A DNA stretch of 33,926 bases from NCBI GenBank assembly GCA_024698325.1, contig JAILRG010000093.1, positions 1 to 33,926 on the forward strand, given 5' to 3'. The position numbers and the translations under genes are program-made. The notes below the pieces were generated by a model. The model worked only from the letters and a program-made list of their open reading frames with translations. It was not told where the DNA came from and ran no database searches. This DNA comes from Treponema sp. GTDB taxonomy: Bacteria; Spirochaetota; Spirochaetia; Treponematales; Treponemataceae. Shown here in pieces: positions 7,010-15,073 of the stretch. Numbering within the stretch: position 1 is the first letter of the stretch; each line of letters opens with the position of its first letter.

Positions 7010-8101
7010 ATGGCTGAAACACGGAAACTTGCTGCCCCTGTGACGGGCATAGACATTGTAAAGACAGCTGGTGTCGTCTTGTGTACGGTTCTGGTTAGTG
7101 CCTGCGGGTTTATGCTGCTCAGGGCAAATGTACTTTCTCAGATTCCAACGACAATCATTGCCATTATGTGGGGCGTATCGACTGTCGTCTTGATTTTCTA
7201 TTCACTTAACCTGCTGGCTCAGATTTTTCCGACGAAAATCTACAACAAGATTGTTCCCTATATTTTTATCGGGCCTGCTGTTCTGATTATGGGCTGGTAC
7301 CTTTTCCTTCCGACACTGCGCTCTCTTTTCCTAAGCTTTATGGACAAAACAAGCGCGCATTTTGTGTGGTTCGATAACTATGCGTACCTGTTCACCGACC
7401 GCTCCATGCTTGTTTCCATCCGCAATACGCTTATCTGGCTTGTATGCGGCACGGGATTCAGCGTGCTGATTGGTCTTGTTGCGGCAATACTTGCAGAAAG
7501 AAGCTATATCGAAAAGGGGGCCAAGACCTTCATATTCCTGCCGATGTCGATTTCACTTGTTGGCGCCGGCGTCATTTTTAAGTTCATGTATGCGGCCAAA
7601 TTCGGCGGGGCAGAGCAGATTGGCCTTCTGAATGCTGTACTGGTTGCGCTTGGCGGCGAGCCGCAGAACTGGCTGGGAAAGGCTCCCTGGAATAACCTGT
7701 TCCTGATTGCTATTTTCGTCTGGCTGCAGACCGGCTTTGCGCTCGTCGTCCTGTCAGCGGCGCTTAAAGCGGTCCCCGAGGACATGATAGAAGCCGCCCG
7801 CATTGACGGCGCCTCTGAATTCCGCATCCTGATGCAGATAATCATCCCGAATATCCGCGCCTCGATTATCAGCGTTTCTACGACAATCCTGCTTGCAGCA
7901 CTTAAATGCTTCGATATCGTCTATTCTATGACGAACGGCATGTTCGGAACTGAGGTCCTCGCAAGCCAGCAGTACAAGCAGATGTTTACGGTCCAGAACT
8001 ACGGCCGTGGTTCTGCCATCGCCATTCTGATTTTACTCGGCGTAAGCCCGGTCATTTACTATAACCTTAAAGAATTCCGCAACAGGGAGGCATTCAAATG
8101 A
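7010..8101 (+). CDS. ABC sugar transporter permease (MalF/AglF-like)
   Basis: A 363-residue inner-membrane permease with about eight hydrophobic segments. Two extra N-terminal ones (about residues 20-39 and 48-70) precede the usual six. The cytoplasmic coupling motif EAARIDGASEFRILMQIIIP, which contacts the ATPase, is intact. ATG 7010 is preferred over the in-frame GTG 7004 because AAAAGGAG (6997-7004) is ideally placed 5 nt upstream of the ATG and overlaps the GTG. The extra N-terminal helices and KIYNKIVPYIFIGPA resemble AglF-type permeases. Its last codons overlap the next permease gene by four bases, so the two are translationally coupled. Confidence 0.9.
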   Translation: MAETRKLAAPVTGIDIVKTAGVVLCTVLVSACGFMLLRANVLSQIPTTIIAIMWGVSTVVLIFYSLNLLAQIFPTKIYNKIVPYIFIGPAVLIMGWYLFLPTLRSLFLSFMDKTSAHFVWFDNYAYLFTDRSMLVSIRNTLIWLVCGTGFSVLIGLVAAILAERSYIEKGAKTFIFLPMSISLVGAGVIFKFMYAAKFGGAEQIGLLNAVLVALGGEPQNWLGKAPWNNLFLIAIFVWLQTGFALVVLSAALKAVPEDMIEAARIDGASEFRILMQIIIPNIRASIISVSTTILLAALKCFDIVYSMTNGMFGTEVLASQQYKQMFTVQNYGRGSAIAILILLGVSPVIYYNLKEFRNREAFK

Positions 8102-9006
8102 AAACGCTCGAAAAAAATACCCGTACGCCCGGGCGGCTTATCATCACCATTATTCTCGTAGCCTTCTGCATGTTGTGGACTGTGCCGACGCTGGGCATTT
8201 TTGTTACCTCGTTCCGAACCGGGGATGCGGCAAGCTCTTCCGGCTGGTGGAAAGTATTTTCTGATTTGAAGAGCCTGACGCTGGATAATTACAATCAGGT
8301 GCTTTTCGGTCAGCGCTACAGTGTCGGAAATGCGACCGGAACTGCAAGCGTTCGCGGCGCTACGATGCTTTCGGCATTCCTGTCCTCAATAACCGTAACG
8401 CTTCCATCTGTGATTATTCCAATCCTGATAGCGGCCGCCGCTGCCTACGGCTTTGCCTGGCTTGACTTTAAGGGCAGAAACGTCATGTTTGCAGGCATTA
8501 TCGCGCTTCTTGTAGTTCCCCTGCAGATTTCGCTGATTCCGATTCTGCGCGATTACAACAAGATTGGCTTAAACGGAAGCTATCTGGGCATCTGGCTTGC
8601 GCATACCGGTTTTGGTCTTCCGCTTGCAACGTACATGATGTACAACTACGTTTCATCCCTGCCGCGATCGATTCTGGAGTCGTCATTTATGGACGGTTCA
8701 AGCCACTTTACGACGTTCGTGCGCCTGATTCTGCCGCTGTCAGCGCCTGCAATCGCGTCTTTTGCCATCTTCCAGTTTATCTGGGTCTGGAACGACATGC
8801 TCGTAGCGCTCGTGTTCTTAAGTGGAGCCGGGCAGAAAGTGCAGGTTGTTACTGTCAGATTGATGAATATGGCTGGAACCCGCGGTACTGACTGGCACCT
8901 TCTGACGGCAGGCGCTTTTGTCTCGATGATCCTGCCGCTGTGCGTCTTCCTCGGCTTGCAGCGTTTCTTTGTCCGCGGACTACTCGCGGGTTCAGTAAAG
9001 GGGTAA
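8098..9006 (+). CDS. ABC sugar transporter permease (MalG/AglG-like)
   Basis: A 302-residue permease with six predicted membrane helices, forming the second half of the translocation channel. Its ATG shares an ATGA overlap with the previous stop and has GGGAGG upstream. The coupling motif reads ESSFMDGSSHFTTFVRLILP, with Ser-Ser in place of the usual Ala-Ala but the key Gly and Pro kept. No ATP-binding subunit gene follows. The importer must use a shared MsmK/UgpC-like ATPase coded elsewhere. Confidence 0.9.
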   Translation: MKTLEKNTRTPGRLIITIILVAFCMLWTVPTLGIFVTSFRTGDAASSSGWWKVFSDLKSLTLDNYNQVLFGQRYSVGNATGTASVRGATMLSAFLSSITVTLPSVIIPILIAAAAAYGFAWLDFKGRNVMFAGIIALLVVPLQISLIPILRDYNKIGLNGSYLGIWLAHTGFGLPLATYMMYNYVSSLPRSILESSFMDGSSHFTTFVRLILPLSAPAIASFAIFQFIWVWNDMLVALVFLSGAGQKVQVVTVRLMNMAGTRGTDWHLLTAGAFVSMILPLCVFLGLQRFFVRGLLAGSVKG

Positions 9007-9010
9007 CAGT

Positions 9011-10846
9011 ATGTATCAGACAATGCTTCAGCAGAATATGGCGTCCCTTACCCGCTGTCTGTATGAGCTGTACGGTCAGCGCTGGGATTTTTACCGCATC
9101 CTTCCGCGGCTGGAAGCTATTATGCGGCAGGCTGCAATCGAACGGAAAAGTGCAGAGGACGGCTATCTCTACAATGCTGACAGGGAAGCGTTCGAAGCTT
9201 TTAAATCCGGTGACAGCAGCAACCGCTGGTACTTGCGCGAGACGACTGTCGGCATGATGCTGTATGTGGATTTGTTTGCCGGAGACCTTGCCGGCCTTAT
9301 AAAGAAAATCCCCTATCTGAAGGAGCTTGGGGTAAACTACGTGCATCTTATGCCGCTGTTTGACTGCCCGAAAGGCGAAAACGACGGCGGCTATGCAATC
9401 AGCTCCTACCGGAAAGTGCAGGCAAAGCTCGGCACAATCGACGATCTTCGGAATGTCGCCGCTGCCTTTCATAAAAACGGCATTCGTCTGGTGCTCGACT
9501 TCGTGTTCAATCACACGAGTGACGAACATGAATGGGCAAAAAAAGCCCTTAAAGGCGACGCAAAATACCGCGATTTCTACTACCTCTACAAGGACAAGGC
9601 CGAAGTCGACAGCTGGAACGCAACCCTGCGGGAAATCTTCCCGACTGTGCGTCGCGGGTCGTTCACCTGGCTTGAAAAGCAGCAGGAATGGGTGTGGACG
9701 ACATTCAATTCGTTTCAGTGGGATTTGAACTACAGTAATCCGGAAGTGTTCCTTGCCATGTGTGAGGAAATGCTTTTTATCGCAAACATCGGCGTTGACG
9801 TACTGCGTCTGGACGCGCTTGCCTTTGTCTGGAAGCAGAAAGGCAGCGTCTGCGAAAGCCTGCCGCAGGCACACACGCTTATTCAGGCATTCCAGTATGT
9901 CGCCCGCATCGCCTGTCCTTCGCTTGAATTTAAGAGCGAGGCCATCGTGCACCCTGATGAAGTTGTCAAATACATCAACGCAAACGAATGCCGCCTAAGC
10001 TACAATCCGCTGCAGATGGCGCTCTTCTGGAATACGGTGGCAACGCGCGACGCCCGGCTTTTGACGCTGTCGCTTAAAAAGCGCTGGCCCGTGCCTCAAG
10101 GCTGTGCCTGGATTAACTACATCCGCTGTCATGACGACATCGGCTGGACGTTCAGCGATGAAGACGCCGCAAGCCTTGGCATTAACGGCTACAATCACCG
10201 GCAGTTCCTTAACCGCTTTTTTACCGGCCGCTTTGACGGCACATTCGCCTGCGGCGAGCCGTTCCAGCTTAATCCAACGACCGGCGACTCCCGAATCTGC
10301 GGTACGATGGCAAGCCTTGCAGGCCTGGAGCAGGCAGAAAAGCTTGATGACCAGATTTTCCGCGAGATGGCTGTCGCCCGCATCAAGATGATGTATGCCG
10401 TGCAGATGGCGCTTCCCGGTATTCCGCTTTTGTATGCAGGGGATGAAAAAGCCGTGTTCAACGACTACAGCTACCGGGATAATCCGGCGAAAAAAGATGA
10501 TTCCCGCTGGGTGCACCGGATTCCTGCCGACTGGAGCGGAAAAAAACGCTGCGCCTCTCAGGAAGAGATAACCGCGTTTGTAAAGGACATCATTGCCCGG
10601 CGCAAGGCTGAGCCAATGTTTGGCGGCAGCGACATTTTCTTCTACGACGTGCAGGACAGCAGCGTGTTTGCATTCCGCAGGGAAACAATCCACGTTGTGG
10701 CAAACTTCTCTGACAGCCCGGCGGCCTTTATGATTGACGCCTGGAGCGAAGACAGTACCGACCTGCTTACCGGCCGTACATTCTGGAATCACCATTTGCA
10801 GCTTCTGGAGCCGTACGAAGTCAGATGGCTCAAGGAAAATCTATGA
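9011..10846 (+). CDS. Amylosucrase-type GH13 enzyme (sucrose-splitting)
   Basis: A 611-residue glycoside hydrolase family 13 enzyme close in plan to Neisseria polysaccharea amylosucrase. The N-terminal helical part covers about 1-75 and a TIM barrel follows. DGGYAISSY near 125-133 and DDSRWVHR keep the residues that close the sucrose pocket by a salt bridge. The catalytic residues are visible: nucleophile Asp268 (VLRLDALAFVWKQ), acid/base Glu310 (FKSEAIVHPDE) and Asp375 (RCHDDIGWTF). All three are offset by 18 from D286, E328 and D393 of the Neisseria enzyme. There is no signal peptide, so it acts in the cytosol. Known members make an alpha-1,4-glucan plus fructose from sucrose, or simply hydrolyse sucrose; the sequence alone does not decide. 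AAAGGGG precedes ATG 9011. Confidence 0.88.
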   Translation: MYQTMLQQNMASLTRCLYELYGQRWDFYRILPRLEAIMRQAAIERKSAEDGYLYNADREAFEAFKSGDSSNRWYLRETTVGMMLYVDLFAGDLAGLIKKIPYLKELGVNYVHLMPLFDCPKGENDGGYAISSYRKVQAKLGTIDDLRNVAAAFHKNGIRLVLDFVFNHTSDEHEWAKKALKGDAKYRDFYYLYKDKAEVDSWNATLREIFPTVRRGSFTWLEKQQEWVWTTFNSFQWDLNYSNPEVFLAMCEEMLFIANIGVDVLRLDALAFVWKQKGSVCESLPQAHTLIQAFQYVARIACPSLEFKSEAIVHPDEVVKYINANECRLSYNPLQMALFWNTVATRDARLLTLSLKKRWPVPQGCAWINYIRCHDDIGWTFSDEDAASLGINGYNHRQFLNRFFTGRFDGTFACGEPFQLNPTTGDSRICGTMASLAGLEQAEKLDDQIFREMAVARIKMMYAVQMALPGIPLLYAGDEKAVFNDYSYRDNPAKKDDSRWVHRIPADWSGKKRCASQEEITAFVKDIIARRKAEPMFGGSDIFFYDVQDSSVFAFRRETIHVVANFSDSPAAFMIDAWSEDSTDLLTGRTFWNHHLQLLEPYEVRWLKENL

Positions 10847-13800
10847 TTTTCACGACGAAACGTTTCGGCGGTGCCGACACTGCCCGGAACGAGACGCTTT
10901 TTACTACAGGAAACGGAAATATCGGATTCCGCGGCGATACTGAAGAAAAAGCCGGCACTGTCCACAAGGGCACGTACATAAACGGCTTTTTCGACAGCGA
11001 GCCGATTCAGTATGGCGAGACAGCGTATGGCTATGCAAAAAATCATGAGACAATACTGAACCTGCCGGACGTAAAGCGCATAGAGCTTTCTGTTGATGGG
11101 CTCCGCTTTGATACGACAGGAAAAACCGGCACGGTTACGGACTTTGCGCTGGAGCTTGACGAAAAAGAGGGCGTCATGCGGCGGCTTACCTGCTGGGAAT
11201 CTGCCGTTAGCGGGAAGAAACGCTCGGTCAGGCTGGAAACAGTCCGGCTTGTTTCCTTTTCGCACCAGGACTGCGCCTGCATCCGCTACAAGGTCACAAA
11301 CACCTCGTCCGAAAGCGAACGCATTTCGCTCGCTTCCTGCATCGATACGGGCGCCGGTAACATTCTTGCAAAAGACGATCCCCGCATTGGCGCAAAGTTC
11401 ACCCACCGGCCGCTTGTCATCGACCGGACGACTGCCGTTGCTGTCACTGTTACGGCCCCTACAGCCTCCGCTGCTAGTGCCGCCTCTGCTGCCAGTTCTT
11501 CCGGCTTTTCTGGCATTCCCGGCACGCTCGGCTTTGACGCGCACACAGAAAAAAGCAGCCTGCTTTTAAGCTGTGCGGTAAGCCACACGCTGGAAGCTGT
11601 TTTCCCTGATAAGCCTGCTCTTCCGCTTTCCATGCGCGACGTTCAGTGCGAAAGGCCCGGACTTCTGGAGTTCGCCGACGTGCTTTCGGAAGACGCTAGC
11701 GGAAGCGTTCCTGCCATCTTTCTTTCCCGGACGCTTAAAGCCGGCGAAAGCCTGATTCTTACAAAATACATCGCATTCTGCACAGCCCGTGCACAAGATG
11801 CTAGGCCCGAAGAGGTACGTGCCCGGGCAGAAAAAGCCTGCGCGGATTTTTCTGCAGGCGGTTTTGAAAAAGCCTGTCAGGAGCAGCAGGCATTTCTTTC
11901 TGACTTCTGGAACATAGCCGGCATCCGCATTGAAGAAAGCTCGGAAGAGGCAGAAAGCGAAAAGTCAAGCGCACAGGACGCGCTGCATTTTAATCTGTTT
12001 CATCTTTTGCAGTCTGCCGGCAGGAGCGGCTCGGTAAGCATTGCCGCAAAAGGACTTACGAGCGAAGGCTATGAGGGACACTTTTTCTGGGATACCGAAA
12101 GCTACGTCTGCCCGGTATTCACCTATACGGCGCCGTATGTGGCAGAAAAGCTCCTTGAGTACCGCGCCTCAATTCTGGATAAGGCACGCGCGCGGGCTTC
12201 TGTCATGGGGCTTAAGGGCGCGCTCTACCCCTGGCGGACGATAAGCGGCGAGGAGACGAGCGCGTATTTTCCTGCGGGAACGGCGCAGTATCACATAAAT
12301 GCTGATATCGTGTATGCCCTTGTGCGCTACCTTTCGGCGCACGACGGTTTTGCTTCTGACCTGGAGCCGGCTTTTCCGCTGGAGACGGCGCGTCTTATGC
12401 TTGCAGAAAGCGCCCGCATGTACTATTCGCTGGGGCACTACAATGCCCGGCGAGATGGAGCATTCTGCATTGATGATGTGACAGGCCCGGATGAGTACAC
12501 GGCGATTGTAAACAACAATGCGTTTACCAACCTGATGGTGCGCGAAACCTTTGAGCTTGCAGCAAATCTTTGCGGGCAGGAAGCGACGCCGGAGGAAAAA
12601 GCCGACTGGAAGAAAGCCGCCTGCAGCATGTACATTCCGTTCGACAAAAAAGAAGGCGTCTATCCGCAGGACGACAGCTTTATGGACAAAAAAGAGTGGG
12701 ATTTTGCAAACACGCCCCGCTCAAACTATCCGCTTTTGCTGCACTATCATCCGCTGGTGATTTACCGTCACCGCGTCTTAAAGCAGCCGGATTTGGTGCT
12801 TGCCCAGTTCCTGCTTTCCGGACGGTTTAGCCTTGCAGAAAAAATCCGCAATTTCCGGTTTTACGAAAAGTACACGACCGGAGATTCGTCCCTTTCTCAC
12901 TGCATTATGAGCATTATGGCATGCGAGACCGGGGATACTGAAAAGGCGCTTTTGTACTTCAACAAAACAGTCCGCATGGATATTGACGACGTAAACGGAA
13001 ACAGCCGGGATGGCATTCACACTGCCTGTATGGCCGGCAGCTGGATGAGCGTCGTCTACGGCTTTGCAGGCTTCCGCGACTATGGCGCTTCGTACAGCTT
13101 TAATCCCCGCCTGCCTGCCGGCTGGAAGCGGCTGCAGTTTTCGCTGTGCCTGAAAGGCTGCGTGCTTGATGTGGCACTTACAGAAGATTGCGCAGAATAC
13201 AGCCTGCGCAGTAAGCCTGCCTTTGCCGGAAATGCTTCCCTGTCGCTTACGCACCGGAACACGGCCTTTAGCCTGCAGCCGGGAGAAAGCCGCCGCTTTA
13301 GCCTGAAAAAGCAGCTGAAAGCCGTGCTTTTTGATTTGGACGGCGTCATCACCAATACGGCGCCGCTTCATTACCAGGCATGGAAGGCGCTTTGTGACGA
13401 GAAGGGCTTGCGCTTTACGCCGGAGATGAATCACAGGCTTTTGGGTATTTCCCGGGAAGCTTCTCTTGAGGTGATTCTTTCGGAAAACGCGCTTCCTAAG
13501 CCGTGGTCAGAAGCAGAGAAGGCGGCTTTCTGCACGCAAAAAAACGAGCGCTACAGGGAGTTGCTTACCTCGCTTACGGAAAACGATATCCTTCCCGGAA
13601 TTCGGGAGCTTTTACAGGCGCTTTCTGAGCGGCATATTCCCTGCGCGCTTGCTTCGAGCAGTAAAAATGCGCCAGCCATACTTGAACGGCTCGGTATAAA
13701 AAAATACTTTTCGGCAGTTGCCGATGCCTCGCGCGTGCAGATGGCAAAGCCCGAGCCTGACCTGTTCCTGGATGCTGCAGAAAAGGCAGGCGTCTGGCCG

Positions 13801-13965
13801 GAAGACTGCGTCGGAGTGGAAGATGCTGCCGCCGGAGTTGCGGCAATCCATGCAGCAGGGATGAAGGCTGTCGGCATAACAACCTCGATGGCATTACCGC
13901 AGGCAGATTTACAGCTTGCTTCAACTGCAGAACTGACGTATGATAAGTTGCTTACGCTTTTTTAG
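10843..13965 (+). CDS. GH65 disaccharide phosphorylase fused to a beta-phosphoglucomutase-like HAD domain
   Basis: A 1040-residue fusion. Residues 1 to about 823 are a GH65 phosphorylase: N-terminal beta-sandwich, (alpha/alpha)6 barrel with GHFFWDTES, catalytic acid Glu551 in TGPDEYTAIVNNNAF, the phosphate-site region DGIHTACMAGSW, and a short C-terminal beta domain. From about 826, AVLFDLDGVITNTAPLHYQAW starts a HAD phosphatase fold with Asp831 and Asp833, then SSSKN and GVEDAAAGV, as in beta-phosphoglucomutase. The first half would cleave an alpha-linked glucobiose with phosphate to beta-glucose 1-phosphate; the second would convert it to glucose 6-phosphate. ATG 10843 is chosen over ATG 10825 because it gives an ATGA overlap with the amylosucrase stop and has AAGGAAA 7 nt upstream. 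An Ala/Ser-rich insert lies near residues 205-222. The disaccharide is unknown. Confidence 0.88.
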   Translation: MIFTTKRFGGADTARNETLFTTGNGNIGFRGDTEEKAGTVHKGTYINGFFDSEPIQYGETAYGYAKNHETILNLPDVKRIELSVDGLRFDTTGKTGTVTDFALELDEKEGVMRRLTCWESAVSGKKRSVRLETVRLVSFSHQDCACIRYKVTNTSSESERISLASCIDTGAGNILAKDDPRIGAKFTHRPLVIDRTTAVAVTVTAPTASAASAASAASSSGFSGIPGTLGFDAHTEKSSLLLSCAVSHTLEAVFPDKPALPLSMRDVQCERPGLLEFADVLSEDASGSVPAIFLSRTLKAGESLILTKYIAFCTARAQDARPEEVRARAEKACADFSAGGFEKACQEQQAFLSDFWNIAGIRIEESSEEAESEKSSAQDALHFNLFHLLQSAGRSGSVSIAAKGLTSEGYEGHFFWDTESYVCPVFTYTAPYVAEKLLEYRASILDKARARASVMGLKGALYPWRTISGEETSAYFPAGTAQYHINADIVYALVRYLSAHDGFASDLEPAFPLETARLMLAESARMYYSLGHYNARRDGAFCIDDVTGPDEYTAIVNNNAFTNLMVRETFELAANLCGQEATPEEKADWKKAACSMYIPFDKKEGVYPQDDSFMDKKEWDFANTPRSNYPLLLHYHPLVIYRHRVLKQPDLVLAQFLLSGRFSLAEKIRNFRFYEKYTTGDSSLSHCIMSIMACETGDTEKALLYFNKTVRMDIDDVNGNSRDGIHTACMAGSWMSVVYGFAGFRDYGASYSFNPRLPAGWKRLQFSLCLKGCVLDVALTEDCAEYSLRSKPAFAGNASLSLTHRNTAFSLQPGESRRFSLKKQLKAVLFDLDGVITNTAPLHYQAWKALCDEKGLRFTPEMNHRLLGISREASLEVILSENALPKPWSEAEKAAFCTQKNERYRELLTSLTENDILPGIRELLQALSERHIPCALASSSKNAPAILERLGIKKYFSAVADASRVQMAKPEPDLFLDAAEKAGVWPEDCVGVEDAAAGVAAIHAAGMKAVGITTSMALPQADLQLASTAELTYDKLLTLF

Positions 13966-13987
13966 GCAGCTGCAAGGAGATCATTCG

Positions 13988-14971
13988 ATGAAAAAAATTG
14001 ATGTGACAGCATTAGGTGAGATATTAATCGACTTTACGTATGCAGGAACAAATGCTGACGGAAAGAAAATCTACGAGGAAAATCCTGGCGGCGCTCCTGC
14101 TAACTGTGTCTGCGCTGCGACAAAACTTGGCGCAAACGGAGCCTTTATCGGTATGACCGGCTGCGACAGCTTTGGCTACGATGTGCGGAAGACTCTGCAG
14201 GAAATCGGAGTTGATACCGGCGCCATGCGTTACACTCAGAAACAGCATACAACCCTTGCGTTTGTCAGCCTTGACGAAAAAGGTGAGCGCACATTCAGCT
14301 TTTGCCGGAATCCGGGCGCCGACACGCAGCTTATGACTGCGGATCTGGACGAGACGGTACTGCAGAATACCCGCATTCTGCATGTCGGTTCGCTTTCGCT
14401 GACCGACGAGCCTGCCCGCAGCGCAACATTTGCGGCAATCCGCATGGTGCAGTCTGCAGGCGGCCTTGTTTCCTATGACCCGAACTATCGGGAAGCGCTC
14501 TGGAACGGCCGGAACGACGCTGTCGCCGAGATGAAGAGCCTGCTTCCCTACGCCGACATCGTAAAAGTAAGCGAAGAAGAGCTTCCCATGCTGCTGGGGC
14601 AGGGCATTACCGTTGAGCAGGGCGCAAGTCAGCTGCTTGCAGGCGGTGCATCTGTCGTCTTTATTACGCTTGGCGCAAGGGGCGTTCACTATGCTGCACG
14701 CACAGCTTCCGGCGAGAGAATTTTCGGTTCTGTCGGCTCTCCGGAAGTAACCGTGGTCGATACCACCGGCGCGGGAGACAGCTTTACCGGCGGCATTCTG
14801 TATCGCTTTACCCGTCGCGAAAAGCCTCTGGATTTTACCAAAGCCGAGCTTGAGTCTGACCTTGTCTTTGCAAATGCCGTCGCCTCTCTCTGCGTTACCA
14901 AACGGGGGGCAATTCCGGCGCTTCCGAGCCTTGCGGAAACCGAAGCATTTATGAAGACGCATATGCTGTAA
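13988..14971 (+). CDS. Fructokinase (PfkB/ribokinase family)
   Basis: A 327-residue cytosolic sugar kinase. The substrate motif ENPGGAPAN near residues 34-42 is typical of fructokinases, and the C-terminal DTTGAGDSFTGG carries catalytic base Asp264. It would phosphorylate the fructose released from sucrose by the upstream GH13 enzyme to fructose 6-phosphate. AAGGAGA (13974-13980) sits 7 nt before ATG 13988, which beats the in-frame ATG at 13940 inside the previous gene. It is the last gene of the sugar locus, 22 bp after the GH65 fusion. Other PfkB substrates cannot be fully excluded, but context and motif agree on fructose. Confidence 0.85.
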   Translation: MKKIDVTALGEILIDFTYAGTNADGKKIYEENPGGAPANCVCAATKLGANGAFIGMTGCDSFGYDVRKTLQEIGVDTGAMRYTQKQHTTLAFVSLDEKGERTFSFCRNPGADTQLMTADLDETVLQNTRILHVGSLSLTDEPARSATFAAIRMVQSAGGLVSYDPNYREALWNGRNDAVAEMKSLLPYADIVKVSEEELPMLLGQGITVEQGASQLLAGGASVVFITLGARGVHYAARTASGERIFGSVGSPEVTVVDTTGAGDSFTGGILYRFTRREKPLDFTKAELESDLVFANAVASLCVTKRGAIPALPSLAETEAFMKTHML

Positions 14972-14979
14972 TTACAGTC

Positions 14980-15008
14980 TTTACTATCTTCTCCAGCTGT
15001 GCTATAGT
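14980..15008 (+). promoter_or_regulatory. Likely leuB promoter
   Basis: TTTACT (14980-14985), a 17-bp spacer and TATAGT (15003-15008) predict a start near 15015, giving a leader of about 59 nt before leuB. The -35 box is only a moderate match. Confidence 0.5.
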
Positions 15009-15023
15009 CTCTGCATACATACT

Positions 15024-15057
15024 AAAGCTGATAAAGTGATACTGCTTTTACAGCTTT
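15024..15057 (+). promoter_or_regulatory. Leader hairpin of leuB
   Basis: AAAGCTGATAAAG and CTTTTACAGCTTT pair at 11 of 13 positions around the 8-nt loop TGATACTG. The hairpin lies between the predicted start of transcription and the GGAGA ribosome site at 15064-15068. It has no T run and no leader peptide rich in leucine codons. It could modulate initiation or mRNA stability. Confidence 0.45.
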
Positions 15058-15073
15058 ATTCCTGGAGAAACGA

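Noticed and set aside
8855-9952. A 365-codon open frame on the minus strand opposite the second permease and amylosucrase genes
   Set aside because: It is antisense to two strongly supported genes, shows no recognisable domain and begins inside a conserved coding region; moderate-GC codon use leaves such frames open by chance.
14024-14962. A 312-codon minus-strand open frame opposite the fructokinase gene
   Set aside because: Fully covered by a well-supported kinase gene on the other strand; no domain is visible.
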